A stretch of DNA of 64,000 nt from Solibacillus cecembensis. Lineage in GTDB: Bacteria; Bacillota; Bacilli; Bacillales_A; Planococcaceae. Every line of letters begins with the position of its first letter. The first letter of the stretch is position 1. Below are positions 1-8,231 of this stretch, one piece after another. The notes beneath the pieces were generated by a model that was not told where the DNA came from, ran no database searches, and worked only from the letters and a program-made list of their open reading frames with translations. The stretch lies in NCBI RefSeq assembly GCF_001439635.1, contig NZ_LMBZ01000003.1:3835-67834 (forward strand), in the 5' to 3' direction. The translations under genes and the position numbers were made by a program.

Positions 1-2565
1 CCAAGTGAGAAGATGGGTGTAACAATTCAGTTTGAAAGTAGAACCCTTGAATTGGCAGCTATCTATGAAAAGGAATTTGACTCAAATGTCATCGAGTATT
101 ATGACCAACCAGAAACTTTTCTAATTCGGTATCAAAATAAGGGACGTAATATTGGACACCATTATACCCCGGACTTTTTCGTTATTGAAAAAGAATGGAT
201 TGGTTTTGAAGAATGGAAAACTGTAAAAGAATTATCTAACTTAGTCCTAAAGTATCCGAATAGATACATTATGGATGAAGTAGGTACTTTCCGATGTCCG
301 CCAGCCGAAGAATATGCTAGAGGATGTGGGTTATCTTTTCGAATTCGTACTTCCGATGAAATAGACTGGATACTCCAAAGGAATATTAGATTTTTAGAAG
401 ATTATCTACTTGGCAGTAAAATAGATGTTTCTCCAACTAAGAAGGGTCAAGTTATTAATTTGATAATTGAGAAACCAGGTATAAGTCTCGAAAGGTTACT
501 AAATTTGAATCTTGATTTTGACGCCGATGATATTTACCATCTTCTTGCACAAAATGTGATTTATGCTGATATTAAAGCTACTTTAATCACTGATTTTGAT
601 AAGTTCTCAATTTATCAAGATAAAGAATCTGCGGATGCATTTTTCAATATGTCTAAAGCAAATGTAAAAGATATTTTGCATGTATCAACCCTCAATATTT
701 TTCCATTACAACCTCTTTTATGGTCGGCAGAACCTTGTACAATTTTAAGTATAAATGATTCTAGTATTTCAATTATGAATGGAGAACGGGAAATTAAAAT
801 TCCACATGCCCTTTTTGAAAAACTATATCATGAAGGTACAATAAAACCTCTCATAAACTCAAATAACGAAACTTCTCCTTCAGAGGAGGCATTAGACATA
901 ATACTTAGCGCTTCACCAAAGAGTTTGGAAGAAGCTAATCGCAAATTCAGTGTTATACAAAGCCATTGGAATGGAATCACTTTAGAAGAGTTAGAGGTTA
1001 GTCCAAGAACATTTAGGGATTGGGTAAAAAAATACAAAGATGCTGAAAGACAATTCGGAAATGGTTTTGTAGGTCTAATAACCAAAAGAAATAATCAAGG
1101 GAATAAGGAAAGAAAACTGTCTCCTGAAGTAATAGGGTTAATGGATGAATATATAAAAGAGAAATATGAAAATCCACGTAGTTCTAATCTTAATTCAATT
1201 TATAAGAGGTTTTATCAAGAATGTAAAGATAGGAGATGGACTCCTCCAAGTTTCATCACCTTTTGGAAAGAATCAAAAAAGAGATCCGTCCATGTTCAAA
1301 CGGAAAAAAGAAAAGGAACGAAAGCTGCATATGACTCTGAAAAATTCTACTTTGAGCTAGAGACAACTACTCCTAGACACGGTGACTTTCCATATCAGGT
1401 TTGTCATTTAGATCATACGGAACTAGATATTGAATTAGTTTGTTCAGATACACATGAAAACTTAGGAAGACCTTGGCTAAGCCTTTTAATTGATGCCTAT
1501 TCTAGAAGAATACTATCTTTCTATTTAACTTTCGATCCACCAAGTTATCGGTCTTGTATGATGGTTTTGCGGGAATGTGTGAGGAGAAATTCAAGGTTGC
1601 CAAAAATGTTAGTTGTCGATGGTGGAAAGGAATTTCATAGTATTTATTTTGATACCCTATTAGCGAAATACAATGTCACTAAAGCACAACGACCAGGATC
1701 AAAGCCTAAATTTGGTTCTGTTTGTGAGAGATTATTCGGGACTACTAATACAGAGTTTATTCATAATCTCTTAGGGAATACGCAAATAATGAAGAATGTG
1801 AGAGTAGTGACTAAAAAATTTAACCCTAAACACAATGCAATTTGGACTTTTGAATCATTGTACGAAATGATGAATGAATGGTGTTATCAAATATATGAAC
1901 AACAAATTCATTTAACATTGGGTACTTCTCCACGGAACTTTTATGAAAATCGATTATACAAAACTGGTAAACGAGAACATACTTTTGTTAGGTATGACGA
2001 ATTATTTGAGATAATGACGCTGCCATCTACATCTAAACAAACAGCAAAAATTCAACCTGGACGAGGAGTTCGTATTAATAATATTTATTATTGGAGTGAC
2101 ATGCTTGATCATCCGGAAATTGAAGGACAGAGTGTTTATGTGAGGTATGATCCATTCGATATGTCCATTGCTTATGCCTATGTAAATAAATATTGGATTA
2201 AACTACGGTCAGAAAATTTTATGACCTTTGAAAACCGTACCGAAAAAGAGATGAAAATGGCTACTATTGAAATTAGGCAACGAATGAAGAATGCTGGGAA
2301 TGCTATTGTAATAACAGGAGCGATAATTGCGAAATTCCTTGATTCGGCAGAGTCAAAAGAAATTCTGCAAATACAACATTTAAAAGATAGAGCTGCTTCG
2401 AAATCAATAGGAAAAGTGGCTAATCGAGAAGGAAATCAAAGTAAAAGTAATGTTCCTAAATCTGAAGGGGGTCATTTACATCTTGTGAAAGAAGAAAATG
2501 TAATGGCTTCTGATAAAATGGGGAAAATTGATACGCAAAAATACGTTGCCTACGGGGAGTTTTAG
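1..2565 (+). CDS. tnsAB: Tn7-like transposase: TnsA endonuclease fused to TnsB DDE transposase (5' end outside window)
   Basis: This is the core recombinase of a Tn7-like element, combining the two enzymes that cut the transposon ends. Counting from the first ATG at base 13, the N-terminal region looks like a TnsA nuclease: an acidic residue near 13, a TPDFF segment with Asp54, and an E-x-K pair at 67-69 where Tn7 TnsA has Q-x-K. From about residue 330 comes a TnsB-like part with a helix-turn-helix segment and an rve-type DDE fold: Asp in LDHTELD (about 467), Asp in VVDGGKEF (about 537) and Glu in CERLFG (about 572). The frame is open to base 1 with no stop, and about 50 residues of a normal TnsA N-terminus are missing, so the true start is probably upstream. 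tnsC follows after 2 bases. The fused layout is known in some Tn7-like families. The assignment is strong, the exact subfamily is not. Confidence 0.88.
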   Translation, partial: PSEKMGVTIQFESRTLELAAIYEKEFDSNVIEYYDQPETFLIRYQNKGRNIGHHYTPDFFVIEKEWIGFEEWKTVKELSNLVLKYPNRYIMDEVGTFRCPPAEEYARGCGLSFRIRTSDEIDWILQRNIRFLEDYLLGSKIDVSPTKKGQVINLIIEKPGISLERLLNLNLDFDADDIYHLLAQNVIYADIKATLITDFDKFSIYQDKESADAFFNMSKANVKDILHVSTLNIFPLQPLLWSAEPCTILSINDSSISIMNGEREIKIPHALFEKLYHEGTIKPLINSNNETSPSEEALDIILSASPKSLEEANRKFSVIQSHWNGITLEELEVSPRTFRDWVKKYKDAERQFGNGFVGLITKRNNQGNKERKLSPEVIGLMDEYIKEKYENPRSSNLNSIYKRFYQECKDRRWTPPSFITFWKESKKRSVHVQTEKRKGTKAAYDSEKFYFELETTTPRHGDFPYQVCHLDHTELDIELVCSDTHENLGRPWLSLLIDAYSRRILSFYLTFDPPSYRSCMMVLRECVRRNSRLPKMLVVDGGKEFHSIYFDTLLAKYNVTKAQRPGSKPKFGSVCERLFGTTNTEFIHNLLGNTQIMKNVRVVTKKFNPKHNAIWTFESLYEMMNEWCYQIYEQQIHLTLGTSPRNFYENRLYKTGKREHTFVRYDELFEIMTLPSTSKQTAKIQPGRGVRINNIYYWSDMLDHPEIEGQSVYVRYDPFDMSIAYAYVNKYWIKLRSENFMTFENRTEKEMKMATIEIRQRMKNAGNAIVITGAIIAKFLDSAESKEILQIQHLKDRAASKSIGKVANREGNQSKSNVPKSEGGHLHLVKEENVMASDKMGKIDTQKYVAYGEF

Positions 2566-2567
2566 AA

Positions 2568-3725
2568 ATGAATAGACCGTTATTTCCTGACGAACTGCTT
2601 CTAAAATCAGCTAATGAGAAAATTGAATATTTTAAAAACCTGACTGTTGCTCATCCGAAATTAATGATAGCGTATGAAGAATTTAAAAATAAAATTAGTG
2701 TTGCCGATAAAAATGAGATTTTACTTATTTTTGGGCCCAGTGGTGTTGGGAAATCTACATTATTTAATAGGATAGTTCATGATTACAATAAAGCGTATTT
2801 GACGGAAATGCTTTTAGATAAAGGGTTAATACCTATTGTAGGGACAGAAGCAATCGCACCAGATGACGGACGATTTGATTGGAAAGATTTTTATATTAGA
2901 TCTTTGACCTCGCTTAACGAGCCATTAATTGATTATAAAGTTAATATTGAAATTCATTCCAAAGGTATTATACCAACTGATAAAAGTAAAAATGCTTATA
3001 GAAGGGCAATGGAAAATGCATTGATATATAGAAAGCCGCATGCGTTTTTAATTGATGAAGCTCAACATATTTCGAGGATAGCTCGAGGAAAAAGTCTTAG
3101 AAATCAGATGGATACTATAAAGTCCCTTGCCTCCGTAAGTATGGTTCCATTTGTTTTATTTGGAACTTATGAAATTCTTAAATTTAGAAATCTAAGTGGC
3201 CAATTAATTCGTAGGGGGATTGACGTACATTTACCAAGGTACAAAGCGGAAATAGGGGAAGACATAGAGGCATTTCAAAGTATTTTATGGACTTTTCAAA
3301 AGCATTTACCATTTAATAACGAGCCAAATTTGGTTGATCACTGGGAATATTTTTATATGCATTCGGTAGGCTGTGTTGGAAATATGAAGTTATGGTTTAA
3401 CCGCACACTTGATTATTCTTTATCGAATGATATGAATAAAAAAACTTTGACTATAAACGATTTTGAAAGATTCGCACTAAGTTTAGATAAAGTTGAGAAA
3501 ATGACGGATGAGGCAATTGAAATGGAGAAGTACGTAGAAGATAGCGATAGTGAGCATGGACGCAGGGAGAGAGTGAGCTTAAAGCTTGGAATAGGTACTA
3601 ATCAAAGTGAAGAAAAAAGAACATCTCAGAAATCTTTAAAGCAGAAGGCAAGGGTAGGTGAAAGAAAGGCAAATCGAGATAGAATTGGAGTTGATGAATT
3701 CAAAGATGCCAAAATAAATTCATGA
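2568..3725 (+). CDS. tnsC: TnsC/TniB-like AAA+ transposition regulator
   Basis: This is the ATPase that links the transposase to the target-site selector. It has a Walker A motif GPSGVGKST at residues 56-64 and a Walker B motif FLIDEAQHI near residues 162-170, as in TnsC/TniB proteins. At 385 residues it is shorter than Tn7 TnsC. The C-terminus (from about residue 325) is highly charged and probably disordered, and could be a partner-binding tail. The start ATG follows GGGGAG by about 8 bases and lies 2 bases after the tnsAB stop, so the genes are co-transcribed. In this family, ATP-bound oligomers form on target DNA and recruit TnsAB, which is known for relatives and inferred here. Confidence 0.88.
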   Translation: MNRPLFPDELLLKSANEKIEYFKNLTVAHPKLMIAYEEFKNKISVADKNEILLIFGPSGVGKSTLFNRIVHDYNKAYLTEMLLDKGLIPIVGTEAIAPDDGRFDWKDFYIRSLTSLNEPLIDYKVNIEIHSKGIIPTDKSKNAYRRAMENALIYRKPHAFLIDEAQHISRIARGKSLRNQMDTIKSLASVSMVPFVLFGTYEILKFRNLSGQLIRRGIDVHLPRYKAEIGEDIEAFQSILWTFQKHLPFNNEPNLVDHWEYFYMHSVGCVGNMKLWFNRTLDYSLSNDMNKKTLTINDFERFALSLDKVEKMTDEAIEMEKYVEDSDSEHGRRERVSLKLGIGTNQSEEKRTSQKSLKQKARVGERKANRDRIGVDEFKDAKINS

Positions 3726-3740
3726 AATTGGGGTGATTCA

Positions 3741-5096
3741 ATGCTTACCTTGTGGAATGATGAAAATATTAAAATGCCTGAGAGGAGTATATGCTATCCA
3801 TTAGCACCAATGTACAAGGCAAGTATAGATGTTGAGAGTTTGACTAGTTATATTCAACGGATTTCGGAGTCCCACTCTGTATCGGTTTCAAGCTTAGTTA
3901 GGTATCTAATATTTCCAACTTTATATGTAGAGGATACACAGGGGTATAGCTATAATGATCTTTATAGGGTGTATTATAAATCCTATTCTATAAATGGATT
4001 TAATCAACAAGCTTTGTTTTTTTTACAAGTACTCAAGGAGTTAACTGGTATAAATGATTTGAATGATTTAACATGGTTGAAACTAGCTCCACTATTATCT
4101 CAGGGAGATATCAAAGTCGCTCGTCATTGGTGTCCCGCTTGTATATACGAACAAAAAAATGAAGAAATTGCATATGAAAAGCTTATATGGTCCCTTAAGT
4201 CAATAACAATATATTTAAAACACAATTGTTATTTAGAATCTACCTGTCCTACCTGTAAGAAAGAAAATAAACAATTAGACTTACATTCAATAATTGGTTA
4301 TTGTTCGAAATGTAAGAACTGGTTAGGTTCTAATCTTGTAATAAATAACAATACATGTGAAGAAAATACCGATTGGCAGAAATGGGTATACATAAATGTA
4401 GACGAATTAATGAAGAGTGAAATGCAAGAGTTTATCAAACATGATGTGATTCTAGATGCAATGAGTAATTTCTTGACTAAAAACTTTAATCCGATTAATA
4501 ATTCAGTATATAATCTGGCGAATAATATGGACGTTGATAGAGCTGTCATATTCCAATGGAAAAGTAAGTCTAAGAAAGTCTCTTTTGAATCATTATTAAT
4601 ATTGAGTTATTGTGTAAATGTATCTATATATAATATTCTATTTAAGGGAAATGAAATTAGCATAAATAAAAATCAAATTAGACCAATAAAAAAAACGCTT
4701 GTGAAAAAAAAGAGTTTTATTACACTTAGCATTGATGAAAAAAGAATTGCCCTGAATGAATTTATTAATAGTGATGAGTATCCACCGCTTAAATTAGGTG
4801 ATGTAACTAAAAAAATTGGTTATAAAAGTAACGAGTCATTAAGAGAGTACTTTCCAGATGAATGCCGTTTAATAAGCGCAAGATATAAAGCATATAAAGC
4901 AAAGGAAAAAGCTGAAAAAACAAAAATAATAAAACAGGAAATTAGTAAATGTGCTTCGACAGCTTTTGAAGAAGGGAAAATTCTTAATAAGAGCTATATT
5001 CAAAGTAAAGTCAAAATAGGGAGGCAATTTGTGGATCCTGAAATTAGAGATCATATAGAAAAAGTTATAAAAGGTAGTCTTAAAGACTTTCATTGA
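3741..5096 (+). CDS. tniQ: TniQ/TnsD-family target-site selector
   Basis: This is the third gene of the transposition operon, with its start ATG just after GGGGTGATTC and 15 bases beyond the tnsC stop. The N-terminal part resembles TniQ, with a PLAPMYKAS-type opening followed by a helical S-L-T-S-Y-I segment. Two zinc-ligand clusters follow: HWCPAC near residues 129-134, then CPTC with a later YCSKC at about 168-191. The C-terminal half (about 240-451) is lysine-rich and probably binds DNA at a specific site, as TnsD does at its attachment site. With 451 residues it is closer to a TnsD-type protein than to the short TniQ of CRISPR-associated transposons. The target site cannot be read from this window. 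Confidence 0.82.
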   Translation: MLTLWNDENIKMPERSICYPLAPMYKASIDVESLTSYIQRISESHSVSVSSLVRYLIFPTLYVEDTQGYSYNDLYRVYYKSYSINGFNQQALFFLQVLKELTGINDLNDLTWLKLAPLLSQGDIKVARHWCPACIYEQKNEEIAYEKLIWSLKSITIYLKHNCYLESTCPTCKKENKQLDLHSIIGYCSKCKNWLGSNLVINNNTCEENTDWQKWVYINVDELMKSEMQEFIKHDVILDAMSNFLTKNFNPINNSVYNLANNMDVDRAVIFQWKSKSKKVSFESLLILSYCVNVSIYNILFKGNEISINKNQIRPIKKTLVKKKSFITLSIDEKRIALNEFINSDEYPPLKLGDVTKKIGYKSNESLREYFPDECRLISARYKAYKAKEKAEKTKIIKQEISKCASTAFEEGKILNKSYIQSKVKIGRQFVDPEIRDHIEKVIKGSLKDFH

Positions 5097-5240
5097 CGGT
5101 ATTGCGAGATTGGTATTTATTTTAATGAAATGTATTAGATATATGAGTTTCGGGACTAGAAATAATATGTTTCAATAATATCTAATCGTTTCTTAGCCAA
5201 AGGAATGGATACAAGAAAAAATAGAATACACGTTTCATGT

Positions 5241-5280
5241 AATGCCTGCTATCGAATATAATAGTAGGCATTTATTTTGT
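5241..5280 (+). terminator. Terminator after the transposition operon
   Basis: A 12-bp stem (5241-5252 with 5261-5272, one G-T wobble) with an 8-base loop is followed by TTATTTTG and a T-rich stretch. It lies 145 bases past the tniQ stop and is the likely end of the tnsAB-tnsC-tniQ transcript. Confidence 0.65.
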
Positions 5281-5684
5281 TTTTATTTTGGTTTATTACA
5301 TAATTAAAATTTATTATTTATAGTTAACCATACTTATACCGAAAGTATAATAATTAATCAAATCGTTGCCCAAAGTTATAGATAAACCAAATTGAAATCA
5401 AAAAGAGGACTTTTAAAAAGAATGGGTTTTAAAATTAACACTGGGAAAGTGCTGGTATCACTGTGTTGGCAAATACATAGTTAAATAATTGTCGAAGATA
5501 TGATTAAAATCACACATACCAACGATTTCCATGATTAGGGATATTTAACGAGAGTTAAACTCTTGGGCAATATCCCTTTTCTTTGTGTCTGAGCCTAAAA
5601 GGTGAAGGTAGTACAATTAGATAATCGCAGCGAAAAGCTCCAATAATAGACGGTACTTCTGAGGTATGGCTTACTTTATTATCA
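5281..5684. other. Intergenic region between Tn7-like genes and erythromycin esterase gene
   Basis: There is no convincing gene here. The stretch is AT-rich and holds a second hairpin with T-run at 5537-5582 (AGGGATATT pairing with AATATCCCT, with AGAGTT/AACTCT nested inside). This looks like a rho-independent terminator without a visible gene before it on the + strand. If the element has the usual Tn7 layout, cargo or the far transposon end would lie downstream, but no clear TnsB-site array was recognised. Confidence 0.4.
5537..5582 (+). terminator. Orphan rho-independent terminator
   Basis: A stem of 9 bp (5537-5545 with 5569-5577) has a nested AGAGTT/AACTCT hairpin in its loop and is followed by TTTTCTTTG. 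No gene upstream needs it, so it may end a small RNA or the remains of a lost gene. Confidence 0.5.
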
Positions 5685-6929
5685 TTATTGCAAAGGTTTC
5701 AAAGCCTTTGTTTGATCAATATAAATAAATGCATCGTACCTGCTACCAACCCTAGAAGGAACGTAATTTCCGTAAGTTTCAAATTCGGGATTATACACGA
5801 CGCCAATCGCGCGGTGACCAATCCAATTATTAAATAACGCTCTATTTTTATCATTAAATAATAATACTTTATCTTCTGGACTTGCTGCATGGAGTTGGCC
5901 TTCCCATGTGCTTAGATCTGCAGGTGGGACTTTTATGATTTTTAACGGGTCGCCCCAACTATCTGTAGCAATTACAGTGCCTTTATACGTGCCAAAACCG
6001 ATGGCATAAGTGTTTTCTTTCCCACATTGCTCTCGAATAATTTGACCGACATTGATCAGTTGCTCATTTTTCATGGATGTTTCAGAAGCATCCCCAATAT
6101 GTGTGTTATGCTCCCAAACGATGATCTTTGTTTTTTCTCCGTAATAGTTGCGTAATTCATGAATCGCTTCCACCATATGATAATCGCGCGTATTCCACGA
6201 CTTTCCATCTGACATCATCTCTCGGTAGTACGCTTCTGCATTTTTGGCTACGAGTGCATTCATCACGACATTTAAATCTTCTTCCTGCTTACTCGAATAA
6301 TGTTCCTCATGGTTCCGCAATGAATGTAATAAGATAGCTACTTCGCTAATACATTCATTAGAAAAATGAGCTGTGGAAAGGGCGTAATGCTCTGGCATAC
6401 GATTGTACGGTTCAAAGCAAGTAAAAGCCTTTTTTGCATGCTCTAAATCAACTTGATGTTGTGGATTGTTCGATAAGAATTTTAATACTTCATCAATTGA
6501 TTCGAATAGGCTATATAAATCGATACCATAAAAGCCTACTTTTTGTTCGCGATTTTTATTGATCTCTTTTAGCCATTCAGTAAAGGTTGCGACTTCTTCA
6601 TTTGCCCACATCCATGTTGGCCAACGATGGAAAGCTTTCATTAAAACATCTTTTATGTTTCCAGCTTCCACATTGTAGTCTTTTACATATCGGTTCACCG
6701 CTTGAGCGGATGGCCAATCTCCCTCTACTGCAATCAGTTGAAATCCTTTTTGTTCAATTAACTTTTTTGAAAGCTCAGCACGAATCATATAAAATTCCGA
6801 TGTTCCGTGAGACGCTTCGCCAATCATCACAATTTTTGCGTCTCCAATTGCCTCCACAATTTTATTTAAACTTGCATCGTTTAATAGTAGGGAATGTTCG
6901 GAAATTGCCTGAATTAATTTTTTTGTCAT
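5685..6929 (-). CDS. Erythromycin esterase family protein
   Basis: The 414-residue protein belongs to the erythromycin esterase family (PF05139), whose characterised members hydrolyse the macrolide lactone ring. Signature segments are GEASHGTSEFY (about residues 37-47), VEGDWPSAQAVNRY (about 68-81), NTRDYHM (about 246), WEHNTHIGDA (about 273-282) and GSRYDAFIYID near the C-terminus. The conserved His and Glu of the first two segments and the His residues of EHNTH are thought to form the active site. The start ATG is preceded by AAGGAG at a good distance. Many chromosomal members of this family have no shown macrolide activity, so resistance is not proven. It sits just beyond the Tn7-like genes on the opposite strand. 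Confidence 0.85.
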   Translation of the reverse strand: MTKKLIQAISEHSLLLNDASLNKIVEAIGDAKIVMIGEASHGTSEFYMIRAELSKKLIEQKGFQLIAVEGDWPSAQAVNRYVKDYNVEAGNIKDVLMKAFHRWPTWMWANEEVATFTEWLKEINKNREQKVGFYGIDLYSLFESIDEVLKFLSNNPQHQVDLEHAKKAFTCFEPYNRMPEHYALSTAHFSNECISEVAILLHSLRNHEEHYSSKQEEDLNVVMNALVAKNAEAYYREMMSDGKSWNTRDYHMVEAIHELRNYYGEKTKIIVWEHNTHIGDASETSMKNEQLINVGQIIREQCGKENTYAIGFGTYKGTVIATDSWGDPLKIIKVPPADLSTWEGQLHAASPEDKVLLFNDKNRALFNNWIGHRAIGVVYNPEFETYGNYVPSRVGSRYDAFIYIDQTKALKPLQ

Positions 6930-7055
6930 AAGAAACTCCTTAATAAGATAGATGTTTCATTATTATTGACGAATGAATGGATAGTTATGAAAAGAATTTT
7001 GGAAACGAAAAGATGAACTGCATCACAATTTGGTTCTGCATTTTTTTAATTGTAG

Positions 7056-7090
7056 TGAATTGTGTATGCACCTGGTACACACATAATTCA
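7056..7090. repeat. Dispersed palindrome, copy 1
   Basis: A 35-bp imperfect palindrome is centred on CACCTGGTA, with TGAATTGTGT to the left and ACACATAATTCA to the right, preceded by AATTGTAG. It is the most complete copy of a motif found again at 8073, 14233, 15818, 21150, 35990 and 57653. The stop codon of the Na/Pi-type gene lies in its right arm. Confidence 0.75.
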
Positions 7091-8011
7091 CTTCCGATCA
7101 TGAACCTTCATAATCAGTTTGCCAAATGAGGTTGCAAAAGGAAGGATCAGCAGTGAAGAAATGACATTAAATAGAACACCTATATAGGCAAGTTGTGTAT
7201 CCACTTCACTTGCGAGCTGTAAGCCAATTGTAGAGAGCAAGCCGATAAAGGGATAAAAGGCGATAACCCCGATGATATTCAGCCAGATATGGGCATAGGC
7301 CGACAATCTCGCTTCTCGGCCAGCACCAATCGCAGCGATAAAAGCAGTGACGCAAGTTCCGATATTGGAACCTAGCATAACTGCGATTCCAGTGTCTAAT
7401 TGCACAACGCGATTTGTGAGGAATCCCATGATAATGCCTGTAGTGGCCGTGCTGGATTGAATAATCGCCGTTATGAATGTGCCAGTAAGAATACTATAAA
7501 GATAACTCCCATCCAAATGGAGGAGTAAATGATGAACAAATTCAATGGAGCTAAGTGGACCTGCTAAGCGTTCAAAGCCATTCATGGAAGTAAAAACAGC
7601 GGCAATGCCGAAAATGATGAGACCGATACTCCGTAATTTTCTTTTTCTCATTAATATTAAAACAGCCCCGCAAATAGCTAAAGGGACAAGGAATCGCTCT
7701 AAGTCAAAGGTGATGAGTACAGTCGTTAATGTTGTTCCGATATTTGTCCCTAAAATAATGCCAATCGATTGTGGGAATGTAAGTAATCGTGCAGAAATGA
7801 GTCCGATCGTAATAACCATGACTGCTGAACTACTTTGCAAAATGCAGGTAATAACAATCCCTGCTAGTAAACCTTTCCAGGGCGTATCCGTTAATTTCGT
7901 CAGCCATAATTTTAAAGAATGGGCCGATAAATTGAAAAGCCCTAACCTTAGTAATATCATGCCATAAATAAATAAGCCGATTAAGAATAAAAAAAGAAAG
8001 AATTGCGACAA
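7088..8011 (-). CDS. Na/Pi cotransporter family protein
   Basis: This is a membrane protein of the Na+/phosphate symporter (NptA/YqeW) family. The two inverted repeats typical of this fold are visible: QSSSA followed by GTNIGTT in the first half, and QSSTA followed by GSNIGTC in the second. About eight hydrophobic segments fill the 307 residues. It lacks a C-terminal PhoU-like domain. I place the start at the TTG at 8011, because GGGAGG lies 8 bases before it and the protein then begins directly with a membrane helix. The longer frame from a GTG at 8092 would start inside an intergenic repeat. Phosphate uptake is family knowledge and the substrate here is unproven. Confidence 0.82.
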   Translation of the reverse strand: MSQFFLFLFLIGLFIYGMILLRLGLFNLSAHSLKLWLTKLTDTPWKGLLAGIVITCILQSSSAVMVITIGLISARLLTFPQSIGIILGTNIGTTLTTVLITFDLERFLVPLAICGAVLILMRKRKLRSIGLIIFGIAAVFTSMNGFERLAGPLSSIEFVHHLLLHLDGSYLYSILTGTFITAIIQSSTATTGIIMGFLTNRVVQLDTGIAVMLGSNIGTCVTAFIAAIGAGREARLSAYAHIWLNIIGVIAFYPFIGLLSTIGLQLASEVDTQLAYIGVLFNVISSLLILPFATSFGKLIMKVHDRK

Positions 8012-8072
8012 GCCACCAGCCTCCCTATCTATTTCTATGGTAGAAAGGCTTCGGACATGCATGGATTTTGGA

Positions 8073-8095
8073 TGTGTCTGCACCCGGTACACACA
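8073..8095. repeat. Dispersed palindrome, copy 2
   Basis: TGTGTCTGCACCCGGTACACACA is a near-perfect 23-bp palindrome followed by ATTCTATAGTAATTT. This is the same unit as copy 1, read in the other direction. It stands between two divergent genes. Confidence 0.7.
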
Positions 8096-8189
8096 ATTCT
8101 ATAGTAATTTCAATTTTTATACATTTTTAATTCAGGTTGAACGAAAAGGGCGTAGATAGTTGACGCTCTTTTTTCACGTATGCGAATCA

Positions 8190-8198
8190 TGCTATACT
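8190..8198 (+). promoter_or_regulatory. Extended -10 promoter for the ribosomal-protection gene
   Basis: TGCTATACT matches an extended -10 element (TGn plus TATACT). Its -35 is weak. A transcript from here would begin near 8205, which excludes the TTG codon at 8160 as a start and supports the TTG at 8232. Confidence 0.5.
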
Positions 8199-8231
8199 GA
8201 AGACGAGAAACGTATTGAAAGTGGTGTTTTT

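Noticed and set aside
6587..6931. Frames on the + strand across the erythromycin esterase gene
   Set aside because: They are shadows of the minus-strand gene, without ribosome binding sites or family signatures.
8012..8092. Longer reading of the Na/Pi-type gene from a GTG at 8092
   Set aside because: The extra 27 codons lie in an intergenic repeat and have no ribosome binding site. The TTG at 8011 has GGGAGG at a good distance.
8160..8231. Longer reading of the ribosomal-protection gene from a TTG at 8160
   Set aside because: A TGCTATACT promoter lies inside this stretch and the extra residues have no counterpart in TetM-type proteins.
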